NCBI GenBank assembly: GCA_946405695.1
Contig: CAMJIA010000013.1
Span: forward strand, 1-31,740
DNA length: 31,740 nucleotides
Source of the DNA: an uncultured Prevotellaceae bacterium
GTDB lineage: Bacteria > Bacteroidota > Bacteroidia > Bacteroidales > Bacteroidaceae
Direction: 5' to 3'
Part shown: positions 15,721 to 22,679 of the stretch, one piece after another
Layout of the letters: each line of letters starts with the position of its first letter
Numbering within the stretch: position 1 is the first letter of the stretch
The notes under the pieces: model-generated
The model's input: the letters and a program-made list of their open reading frames with translations, nothing else
Databases searched by the model: none
What the model was told of the DNA's origin: nothing
Translations under genes and position numbers: made by a program

Positions 15721-16824
15721 ATGAAAAAAGTACTGAAAACTGGTGGATGGGTCCTGGTAGGACTGTTTGTCATCTACACCTTCTACTTCCTTTGGAAACA
15801 ATCACAGCCGGCTCCGGTAGTTTATGAACTTGTGAAGCCTGAACAGCGTGACATCCTGCAGCAAACCATTGCTACTGGCACCCTTGAGGCACGCAACCAG
15901 GTGGAGCTGAAGCCTCAGATTACCGGTGTTGTCACGTCGCTGCGCGTACAGGCCGGACAGACCATCAATGCCGGAGACCTTGTGGCCACTATTCGCGTCA
16001 TTCCCGACATGAACCAGCTCACCCAGGCTCAGAGTTCTGTGGAGTCAGCACGTATAGCCCTTGATGAGGTGACTCGTGAGGCCGCCCGTACCCAGCGCCT
16101 TTTCGACAAAGGGGTAGTAAGTCAGGAAGAGAACGAGCAACAGCAGAACCGTCTGGCCACGGCCAAGGACAACCTCAAGGCTGCAGAGGCACAGGTAGAG
16201 GTTATCAAGCGAGGCTCCAGCGATCGTGCTGGCAATGTCAACACCACCGAGGTGCGCTCTACTATGCGTGGCGTGGTACTGAATGTTCCCGTCAAGGAGG
16301 GCACCTCTGTCAGCGGTTCCTCCGCGTTCTCGCAGGGCACTACCATTGCCACCGTTGCTGACATGAAAGACATCATTTTCCATGGTAACATCGACGAGAC
16401 AGAAGTGGCTAAGCTCCATACGGGCATGAAGGTAACGCTGATTCCTGGCTCTATGCAGAATGTGAAGATTCCTGCCACGCTCGACTATATCTCTCCGGAG
16501 GGCACACTCGTGAACGGTGCCAAGATGTTTGAGTTGAAGGCTACTGCCACTATTCCTGAGGGTGTGGAGATTCGTTCTGGCTACAGCGTCAATGCCAACA
16601 TCACGCTCAGCGAAGCCCGTCAGGCACTCTCCATCAGCGAGACCTGTGTAGAGTTCGAGGATGGCAAGGCTTATGTCTATCGTCTTACCTCGGCTGAAAA
16701 AGATGTCGAGAACCAGAAGTGGGAGCGCATCCCTGTCGAGTTGGGCATCTCTGATGGCGTGTATGTTGTCGTGAAGTCTGGCGTCAGCAATACCGACATT
16801 CTCCGTGGAATCCTGAAAAATTGA
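15721..16824 (+). CDS. Periplasmic adaptor (HlyD/MacA/RND membrane-fusion protein family)
   Basis: Adaptor of 367 residues that bridges the inner-membrane ABC pump and the outer-membrane channel. An N-terminal hydrophobic anchor (about 9-27, VLVGLFVIYTFYFLW) holds it in the inner membrane. A lipoyl-like half-motif around residues 62-85 (PQITGVVTSLRVQAGQTINA) is followed by an Ala/Glu/Gln-rich coiled-coil hairpin (about 98-160). The second lipoyl half (MRGVVLNVPVKEGTSVSG) and beta-barrel regions follow. The length is usual for MacA. It sits between the permeases and the TolC-like gene, in the same order as other macA-tolC sets. Confidence 0.93.
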   Translation: MKKVLKTGGWVLVGLFVIYTFYFLWKQSQPAPVVYELVKPEQRDILQQTIATGTLEARNQVELKPQITGVVTSLRVQAGQTINAGDLVATIRVIPDMNQLTQAQSSVESARIALDEVTREAARTQRLFDKGVVSQEENEQQQNRLATAKDNLKAAEAQVEVIKRGSSDRAGNVNTTEVRSTMRGVVLNVPVKEGTSVSGSSAFSQGTTIATVADMKDIIFHGNIDETEVAKLHTGMKVTLIPGSMQNVKIPATLDYISPEGTLVNGAKMFELKATATIPEGVEIRSGYSVNANITLSEARQALSISETCVEFEDGKAYVYRLTSAEKDVENQKWERIPVELGISDGVYVVVKSGVSNTDILRGILKN

Positions 16825-16829
16825 AAATA

Positions 16830-18143
16830 ATGAAAAAGCTCTTTGTTCTGTTCATTGCGACTTTATCGCAACTTTCCCCGTCTCTTGCACAGCGGCAGTG
16901 GACGCTCGACGAGTGTATATCCTATGCTGTCGACCACAACATCAATATCCAGCAGCGGGAACTTGATATCAAGAAGAACCAGGTAAAGCTTGAGACTAGC
17001 AGCAACGCTTGGCTGCCTGAGGTGAGCGCAAGGCTGGGCGAGCAGTTCAGCTTTGGCAACTATAACTCCACTACGGGCTCTTTAACAAGCCCCACCGTGT
17101 TCGACAACAATGATTTGGCTTACACCACTGGTGGAATATCTGCCACTATGAACCTGTTTGACGGCTTCAAGACCACGAGTCAGAAACGTGCCGACCGCTT
17201 CTCGCTCGATGCAGCAACGGCCAACCTCGAGAAAGCCCGTAAGGACATTGGCATTCAGATAGCTGTTCGTTATCTGGAGTGTCTCTGTAACAAAAGCATG
17301 GTTGATGTGGCCCTTGCGCAGTTAGAAGTCAGCCAAAAGCTGTGCCAACGAGCTGCAACGCTTGTCGAAGACGGCAAACGTCCACTTAGCGAGCTGAAAG
17401 ATGTGGAAGCCTCTGTCGCTTCCGACGAATATACGCTGGCTAAAGCCAATGGCGACCTCACCTTGTCGCTTGCCAACTTGGCCCAGCTGCTGAACCTGCC
17501 CAGCACCGAGGACTTCGATGTTGCTCCTATTGAGGAAGTGTCAGCCACTCCTGCCGCTCTCGACTATGATGGCGTCATCGAGCGCTGGCCCTCCATCCTT
17601 GCCGCTAAGTCGTCTATCGAGGCCAGCAAGGCTCAGGTCAATGTTGCCCGTTCCGGCTACTATCCCACGCTCTATTTTGAGGGCTATGTCAAGACCTATT
17701 ATGTCAACATGTTCCATAACGATATCGGGTGGGGCGGTTTCGGCAAGCAGTTCTTTGACAAGAATCTGAACGAGGTTCTCGGCCTGCACTTGAGTATCCC
17801 CATCTTCAACCGTTTCCAGACGCGCAGCAATATCCGTTCTGCTAAGCTCAACCTGATGGAACAGCAGTTGGCGCTCGATGATGCTCGTCAGAACCTGCGC
17901 ACGGAGATGCAAAAGGCCAGCACCAACACCAAGGTAGCCCTCGACAAACTGGATGCTGCCAAGAAAGCTGTTGATGCCGCTGCCGTCAGCGTCAGCTACG
18001 AACAGGAACGCTACGATGCAGGTCGCAGTAGCGTGTTCGACCTCATCAACGCTCAGCAAAAACATCTAAAGGCTAGTCAGGATGCCGTTCAGGCGAAGTA
18101 CGAATACTTCATCCGTCAGCGCATCCTCGACTTCTACCAGTAA
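16830..18143 (+). CDS. TolC-like outer-membrane efflux protein
   Basis: Outer-membrane channel of the tripartite exporter, OEP/TolC family. I place the start at the ATG at 16830, giving 437 residues. An in-frame TTG at 16821 overlaps the adaptor stop but is less likely, because the ATG gives a clean signal peptide (MKKLFVLFIATLSQLSPSLA, cleaved before QRQW). WTLDECISYAVDHNINIQQ is the typical OEP opening. Long amphipathic Ala/Glu/Lys-rich helices (about 100-230 and 320-437), with YEQERYDAGRSSVFDLINAQ in the second repeat, are characteristic. It should dock with the adaptor just upstream to carry substrate out of the cell. Confidence 0.94.
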   Translation: MKKLFVLFIATLSQLSPSLAQRQWTLDECISYAVDHNINIQQRELDIKKNQVKLETSSNAWLPEVSARLGEQFSFGNYNSTTGSLTSPTVFDNNDLAYTTGGISATMNLFDGFKTTSQKRADRFSLDAATANLEKARKDIGIQIAVRYLECLCNKSMVDVALAQLEVSQKLCQRAATLVEDGKRPLSELKDVEASVASDEYTLAKANGDLTLSLANLAQLLNLPSTEDFDVAPIEEVSATPAALDYDGVIERWPSILAAKSSIEASKAQVNVARSGYYPTLYFEGYVKTYYVNMFHNDIGWGGFGKQFFDKNLNEVLGLHLSIPIFNRFQTRSNIRSAKLNLMEQQLALDDARQNLRTEMQKASTNTKVALDKLDAAKKAVDAAAVSVSYEQERYDAGRSSVFDLINAQQKHLKASQDAVQAKYEYFIRQRILDFYQ

Positions 18144-18154
18144 TCCTTTCCTCC

Positions 18155-18754
18155 GTGTATCTTCAGGTTTTTGATCATCCGCAGGACGTCACTCAGGAGG
18201 AACTTCAGCATGACCTTCTTCTGCTTCCGCAATGGAGGCGGGAGAAGGTTTTGTCATATCACTTCCTTATTGACCAGGTGCTGTGTGCCAAGGCCTATCT
18301 GCTCCTGAAGAATGGACTGCGTGAGGTCTACGGCATTACTGATAATCCTGCCTTCGAGTATGTCCGGCACGAGAAACCCGTCTTGCGCGACTATCCGGAC
18401 ATCCACTTCAATCTGAGTCATTGCAAGCGAGGCATCTTGTGCGTCATTGACGACGAGCCCATCGGCTGCGACATCGAAGAGATAGAAACCGTGCTCGATA
18501 TCGACCTGTGCCATGTCTGTTATAATGACAGCGAGGAGGCAGAAATTATCTCCGCTCCAGAGCCCTGCGTAGCGTTCACCAAATTGTGGACTATGAAAGA
18601 GGCTGTGCTGAAACTCACGGGCGAAGGCATCAGCGACGACCTGCCAACACTTTTTGATGGTGACCTCCTGCAGCGTGTACACTTCCAGACGGTTGTTGAC
18701 CGCAACAACGCCTTTGTCTATACCATTTGTCAGTATCTCAACGAAACATCATAG
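18155..18754 (+). CDS. Sfp-type 4'-phosphopantetheinyl transferase
   Basis: Transfers the phosphopantetheine arm of CoA onto the carrier-domain serines of the NRPS (apo to holo). It has 199 residues and the GTG start lies 11 bases after the TolC stop. No upstream ATG exists in frame. Motifs are FNLSHCKRG (85-93), GCDIEEI (104-110, with Asp106 and Glu108 as magnesium ligands) and WTMKEAVLK (145-153, catalytic Glu149 and Lys153). These are the three signatures of the Sfp/AcpT superfamily. The compact length is usual for Bacteroidota members. Its place as last gene of the NRPS-exporter run makes it the likely activator of the four visible carrier domains. The overlapping repeat begins at the G of its TAG stop. 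Confidence 0.93.
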   Translation: MYLQVFDHPQDVTQEELQHDLLLLPQWRREKVLSYHFLIDQVLCAKAYLLLKNGLREVYGITDNPAFEYVRHEKPVLRDYPDIHFNLSHCKRGILCVIDDEPIGCDIEEIETVLDIDLCHVCYNDSEEAEIISAPEPCVAFTKLWTMKEAVLKLTGEGISDDLPTLFDGDLLQRVHFQTVVDRNNAFVYTICQYLNETS

Positions 18755-18780
18755 GGCCCTTTTGCGGCGTAACAACATCC

Positions 18781-18798
18781 CCCCATTTCAATATTGGG
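18781..18798 (+). terminator. Possible hairpin at repeat junction 1
   Basis: CCCCAT (18781-18786), loop TTCAAT, ATTGGG (18793-18798): a 6-bp stem with one C-T mismatch, followed by CCC and four T. It may be a weak intrinsic terminator of the upstream operon. The T-run is short, so termination is only inferred. Confidence 0.25.
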
Positions 18799-18822
18799 CC
18801 CTTTTGCGGCGTAACAACGCAC

Positions 18823-18840
18823 CCCCATTTCAATATGGGG
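18823..18840 (+). terminator. Perfect hairpin at repeat junction 2, candidate terminator
   Basis: CCCCAT (18823-18828), loop TTCAAT, ATGGGG (18835-18840) form a perfect 6-bp GC-rich stem, followed by CCCTTTT (18841-18847). The location after the last gene of the NRPS-exporter run and before the next promoter suits a transcription terminator. The U-tract is short and displaced by three C, so this remains tentative. Confidence 0.35.
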
Positions 18841-18925
18841 CCCTTTTGCGGCGTAACAACAGTGCCCCATTTCAATTTTTCGTCTGATAAATTGTTGTCG
18901 TTAAAACAAAAAGTTAGCTATTTGT

Positions 18926-18956
18926 TTTGTATTGTGCTCACTTATTCGTACCTTTG
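18926..18956 (+). promoter_or_regulatory. Bacteroidota-type promoter for the flavodiiron gene
   Basis: TTTG at 18926-18929 and TACCTTTG at 18949-18956, spaced by 19 bases, match the known -33 TTTG / -7 TAnnTTTG consensus of Bacteroidota sigma-ABfr. The start codon lies 33 bases downstream of the -7 box. Confidence 0.8.
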
Positions 18957-18989
18957 CAAAAAGAATGATAAAACGAACGAATTTAAACT

Positions 18990-20153
18990 ATGAATATGAT
19001 AAGTGAAACCATCAAGTATATCGGTGTTGACGACCTCGACATCGATCTCTTCGAGAGTCAGTATGTGGTGCCCGAGGGTATGAGTTATAACTCCTATCTC
19101 ATTGATGATGAGAAAATTGCAGTGCTGGATACTGCTGATGCCCGTAAGGGTGAGGAATGGAAGGAGAACCTTTCTAAGGCCTTGAACGGACGTCAGCCGG
19201 ACTATCTGGTGGCTCACCACATGGAGCCTGACCACTCGGCCCTCATTGCCTGGATGTTGGAGACCTACCCTCAGGTGCAACTCGTTTGCAGTGCACAGGC
19301 CGTGAAGATGCTGGCAAACTTCTTTGAGGGCGTTGACTTCACAGGTCGCGTACAGACTGTCAAGGAGGGCGATACCCTCTCATTGGGTAAGCACACCCTG
19401 CAGTTTATCGGTGCAGCCATGATTCACTGGCCAGAGGTGATAATGAGCTACGACACCACCGACAAGGTGCTGTTCTCGGCTGACGGTTTCGGTAAGTTTG
19501 GTGCACTGGTTAATGAGACTGACGACTGGGCTTGCGAGGCCCGTCGCTACTACTTTAACATCTGCGGCAAGTATGGCACGCAGGTGCAGGGTGTCATCAA
19601 GAAGATGGCTGGTCTGGATGTGCAGACTATCTGTCCGCTCCACGGTCCTGTTCTGAAAGGCGAGGCCTTGGCAGAGGCCACCAAGCTCTATGACACCTGG
19701 AGCAAGTACGAGCCTGAGAGCGAGGGAATTCTCATTGCCTACGCCAGCATCCATGGTGGCACAGCTAAGGCTGCCGAGCGTCTGGGAGAGATTCTGCTCG
19801 AGAAAGGTGCTAAGAAGGTCGTTGTGAGCGATTTGAGCCGTGAGGATATGGCTGAGGTCATTGAGGATGCCTTCCGCTATCCCACCGTCGTTGTAGCCGC
19901 CTCGAGCTATGATGCCGGTGTTTTCCCCGTGATGCACGACTTCCTGTATCACCTGCAAATCAAAAACTACCAGAAGCGCAAGTTCGCTATCATTGAGAAT
20001 GGCAGTTGGGCCCCAACAGCAGGCAAGGTCATGAAGGGTATGATAGAGACCCTGAAGGACTGCGAAATCGTAGAACCGATGGTTACCATCCGTTCGCGCA
20101 TGAAGGCTGGCGATGAAGCTCTGCTGGAGCAGTTGGCCGCCAGTCTGATTTAA
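18990..20153 (+). CDS. Flavodiiron protein (A-type flavoprotein, FprA/NorV-like)
   Basis: Cytoplasmic enzyme that reduces O2 to water and/or NO to N2O at a non-haem di-iron centre, protecting anaerobes. It has 387 residues, the usual length for a two-domain member. The N-terminal metallo-beta-lactamase-like domain (1-245) carries the iron ligands H77-x-E79-x-D81-H82, His146 (AMIHWPE), Asp165 (FSADGFG) and His218 (CPLHGP). The C-terminal flavodoxin-like domain begins near residue 246 (ILIAYASIHGGTAKAAERL) and would bind FMN. No rubredoxin or NADH-oxidoreductase domain is fused, so the electron donor must be separate. It has its own promoter and is not obviously tied to either flanking locus. 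Its stop overlaps the stop of the opposite-strand gene. O2 versus NO preference cannot be read from sequence. Confidence 0.95.
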   Translation: MNMISETIKYIGVDDLDIDLFESQYVVPEGMSYNSYLIDDEKIAVLDTADARKGEEWKENLSKALNGRQPDYLVAHHMEPDHSALIAWMLETYPQVQLVCSAQAVKMLANFFEGVDFTGRVQTVKEGDTLSLGKHTLQFIGAAMIHWPEVIMSYDTTDKVLFSADGFGKFGALVNETDDWACEARRYYFNICGKYGTQVQGVIKKMAGLDVQTICPLHGPVLKGEALAEATKLYDTWSKYEPESEGILIAYASIHGGTAKAAERLGEILLEKGAKKVVVSDLSREDMAEVIEDAFRYPTVVVAASSYDAGVFPVMHDFLYHLQIKNYQKRKFAIIENGSWAPTAGKVMKGMIETLKDCEIVEPMVTIRSRMKAGDEALLEQLAASLI

Positions 20154-22516
20154 ATCAAAGAGCCATTGAGAACGATGCAGGGGTTGGTTAGCAACTTCTC
20201 CTCTGCCATTCCGTTCAGCTGAGCAATGGCATATTGGGGCGTATATTCTGCACGACAGACATAAACTGTTACGTCAGCAAGTTTGCTGATTTGCAACGTG
20301 TCCGTAACGAGACCTACTGGTGCTGTATCGAGAATGATATAGTCGTAGGTCTCTTTTAGAATGTCCAGTATCTGCCTCAGATTATCGCTTGCCAACAGTT
20401 CGGTGGGGTTGGGCGGAATCGGCCCTGACAAGAGCAAGTCCAAATGGTCGTTGACGCCTGACGGTTGGATTTGCTTTTCTATATCTTCCTTTGTCAACGT
20501 CTCCTTGGTTAACAGCGTGGTGATTCCTTTCCGACGGTCTGAAAGATTGAACTGACTGCCCAACGCAGGCTTACGGATATCCAGACCGCAGAGGATAACC
20601 CTTTTCTCTGTCAGAGCGTAGCTGACGGCCAGGTTGGTGGAGTTGAACGACTTTCCTTCACCAGAGGTCGTCGACGTGAAGAGAATCACGTGGCGCCCTT
20701 CTCCCATCATGAAGAACAGGTTGGTGCGCATCATACTGAATATCTCGTCGATGCGGTTGTTTCGGCCAAAGCGAACCACGATGCCTGTTTCGTCTTTGTC
20801 TTCATCGCTGGCAATTGGCACGTTGGCAATGATGGGTAGTTGAGTAAGCTCTTTGAGCTCTTCCAAGTCTTTCAATCTATAGCGCAGCAGACCCATGATA
20901 ATCAGTACGGCATAGGGAACACCCAGACCCACACCTAATGCTACACTATACACCAGCCATAGTCGTGGCCTGATGCGTCCAACGCTGTGTGGGTCGTCGA
21001 TAAGATTACCCTGGTTGGCTGTTGACATGAGTGCAATGTTGTTCTCCTCACGCTTGCGGAGAAGCAGACGATAGAGCCATGCTTTCACACGCATTTCGCG
21101 TCCCACATCAGTCAGTGCTCGCTGCATATCTGGTGCTTTCGAGATGTTTCCACGGTAGTCTGCATATTGTGTCCACAGACCCTCGCTGGTAATGTCTGAG
21201 GCATGCTTGGCTTGTTGGAGAGCCGTCAAGATGCTTGACCTGACTTTTGCGATGGACTCGTTGAGTTGTTTGGCTTGAACCGATTCGTCTGAGGCCGAGA
21301 GTAACAGACGGTTACGCTGTTGCATCAAGGTGTTGTACTTCCTGATGAGTTGCAGGCTAACCCTGTCTTTCAGTCCTATGCTGGAGGGAATAAGGGCTTT
21401 CTCGTTATCAGGCTTGTTGATGTATGCAATCAAGTCGTCGATAATCATGGATTGTGTGGCCGCCTCCATGAGTTTTGTGGAGTACTTGTTAGACTCCTTT
21501 AAAGCATTAGAGACAGTTTTGGGTAACGACAGAGCACCTTTCTTCTTGATGTCAGCGATGCTGTCATCTACACCTCCCAGTTCTTTGTTGAGACTGACAA
21601 GACGCTCGTTGATGAAGTTGTCGACGTGTATGGCTATCTCATTTTTGTCTGAGTTTGCCTGATTGTTATAAGTGGTAACAATTTGTCTTAAGACGTCAGT
21701 GCCGCGTTTGATGTCCTGATCCACATACAACAGATGGATGATGGACGACTTGTTCGAGTAGTACTTGCCCATGGTTCCCCAGAAGGTGCGGCCTTTTTTT
21801 GCTGGTCGGGCAGCAAACTGGCGAAGACTGCGCAGCGCATGGTAGAGTGGGGGATTGATGGTCACGCTCCATTCCTGACCTGCAATCATCTCTTCACCTT
21901 CAGGATTGCGGGTGAAGGTCAGTTTTCCGAAAGGAGTCTTAATGGTGGTTGGTAACGATTTAATATGTCGCGAGAAACCCCATGCCGTCTTTCTTCCGCG
22001 TTTAAGCACACCTTTTACGATGAAGGTGTTGTCTGCATCGCTCTCGCGAACCATCTTTATTCTGATAGAACGTAACTCGTCGTAAGCCAAATGGTCGAGC
22101 GTGTCAAGATGGGCGGCATCCAAGTCAACGTTGACAGGTTGGGTGCGATAGACCAACTGGTCCTTGGGCCAGCCTTCTTTCTGATATACTGCATAGAGTT
22201 TCAGTTGCTTGACCACGTCTCGCATCAGAATTGTTGACCAAAGTATCTCGGCTTCATTGTCTACGCCAGTGGTATTAGTAACCATTCCAACTGACTGCAC
22301 ATTCGTCAGTAAACGGTTGGAGCGTTGTAGCAGTTGATCTCCATCAGCGGTGTTGATGAGCAACTTTCCTGTCATCTTGTAGACAGGCGTCGCATATTGT
22401 GTATAGAGATAGGCAGCACAAAGACAGATGAATAGTGACAATAGGAACCATTGCCAATATCCAATAAACAATCGGATGAGCTCTTTGTAATTATATTTCT
22501 CACTAAATGATGACAC
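20150..22516 (-). CDS. Wzc-like polysaccharide co-polymerase with BY-kinase domain, lacking the tyrosine tail
   Basis: Inner-membrane chain-length regulator of exo/capsular polysaccharide export, 788 residues. GTG start at 22516; no in-frame ATG lies upstream and the promoter is close. A first helix (about 18-38) follows the short cytoplasmic N-terminus. A long periplasmic Wzz-type region with coiled coil (about 265-480) leads to helix 2 (about 515-540, LWLVYSVALGVGLGVPYAVL). The kinase domain has Walker A TSGEGKS (~614-622), Walker A' LCGLDIRKP (~640-650) and Walker B YDYIILDTAP (~722-732). It ends at CIVLNGSLI, the very point where its plus-strand paralogue begins a tyrosine cluster, so the usual autophosphorylation sites are missing. 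It may act without phosphorylation, or be phosphorylated elsewhere. It is divergent from the paralogue and convergent with the flavodiiron gene. Confidence 0.93.
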   Translation of the reverse strand: MSSFSEKYNYKELIRLFIGYWQWFLLSLFICLCAAYLYTQYATPVYKMTGKLLINTADGDQLLQRSNRLLTNVQSVGMVTNTTGVDNEAEILWSTILMRDVVKQLKLYAVYQKEGWPKDQLVYRTQPVNVDLDAAHLDTLDHLAYDELRSIRIKMVRESDADNTFIVKGVLKRGRKTAWGFSRHIKSLPTTIKTPFGKLTFTRNPEGEEMIAGQEWSVTINPPLYHALRSLRQFAARPAKKGRTFWGTMGKYYSNKSSIIHLLYVDQDIKRGTDVLRQIVTTYNNQANSDKNEIAIHVDNFINERLVSLNKELGGVDDSIADIKKKGALSLPKTVSNALKESNKYSTKLMEAATQSMIIDDLIAYINKPDNEKALIPSSIGLKDRVSLQLIRKYNTLMQQRNRLLLSASDESVQAKQLNESIAKVRSSILTALQQAKHASDITSEGLWTQYADYRGNISKAPDMQRALTDVGREMRVKAWLYRLLLRKREENNIALMSTANQGNLIDDPHSVGRIRPRLWLVYSVALGVGLGVPYAVLIIMGLLRYRLKDLEELKELTQLPIIANVPIASDEDKDETGIVVRFGRNNRIDEIFSMMRTNLFFMMGEGRHVILFTSTTSGEGKSFNSTNLAVSYALTEKRVILCGLDIRKPALGSQFNLSDRRKGITTLLTKETLTKEDIEKQIQPSGVNDHLDLLLSGPIPPNPTELLASDNLRQILDILKETYDYIILDTAPVGLVTDTLQISKLADVTVYVCRAEYTPQYAIAQLNGMAEEKLLTNPCIVLNGSLI

Positions 22517-22545
22517 AACAGGCCAATGCTTTAAAAAATTGCGTG

Positions 22546-22577
22546 CAAAGGTATAAACTTTTTTCTATGAAAACAAA
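22546..22577 (-). promoter_or_regulatory. Bacteroidota-type promoter for the minus-strand wzc-like gene
   Basis: Read on the minus strand, TTTG (22577-22574) and TACCTTTG (22553-22546) are separated by 20 bases, close to the consensus. The GTG start lies about 30 bases downstream, giving a short leader and supporting that start. Confidence 0.72.
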
Positions 22578-22613
22578 TCTTTTGGGTAAAAATGCATCTT
22601 TTCGATAAAAAGT

Positions 22614-22644
22614 TTTGTCGGTTGTGAAATAATTAGTACCTTTG
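22614..22644 (+). promoter_or_regulatory. Bacteroidota-type promoter for the plus-strand wzc-like operon
   Basis: TTTG at 22614-22617 and TACCTTTG at 22637-22644 with a 19-base spacer match the -33/-7 consensus. The spacing and -7 box are identical to those of the flavodiiron promoter. The ATG at 22680 follows 35 bases after the -7 box. It lies back to back with the minus-strand promoter, whose -33 is only about 36 bases away. Confidence 0.8.
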
Positions 22645-22679
22645 CACAGAATTGTGGAAATAAAGAAAAACCAATAGAT

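Larger units (their letters stand above)
18754..18876 (+). repeat. Three tandem 42-bp direct repeats after the PPTase gene
   Basis: Copies start at 18754, 18796 and 18838, exactly 42 bp apart. Each has a 23-base constant block (GGGCCCTTTTGCGGCGT then AACAAC), a 4-base variable block (ATCC at 18777, GCAC at 18819, AGTG at 18861), a 12-base constant block (CCCCATTTCAAT) and a 3-base tail (ATT, ATG, TTT). The constant blocks are identical in all three copies. Because 42 is divisible by three, a frame reads GPFCGVTT-x-PHFN three times, but it has no convincing start codon. The array fills the gap between the NRPS locus and the flavodiiron promoter. Confidence 0.93.

Noticed and set aside
16821..16829. 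TTG start for the TolC-like gene
   Set aside because: The ATG at 16830 gives a better signal peptide; the TTG only adds three residues and overlaps the upstream stop.
18754..18876. CRISPR array
   Set aside because: The variable block is only 4 bases, there are three units, and no cas genes are nearby.
18727..18993. 88-codon frame reading GPFCGVTTxPHFN three times, as a repeat-peptide gene
   Set aside because: It begins with a TTG inside the PPTase gene, the first ATG is in the third repeat, and its 3' part runs through the flavodiiron promoter. Kept as a repeat, not a CDS.
20150..22516. Minus-strand wzc-like gene as a pseudogene
   Set aside because: All kinase motifs, both helices and a good promoter are intact; only the tyrosine tail is absent.
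22517..22679. Invertible capsule-type promoter
   Set aside because: No flanking inverted repeats were seen, and both directions already have their own promoter.
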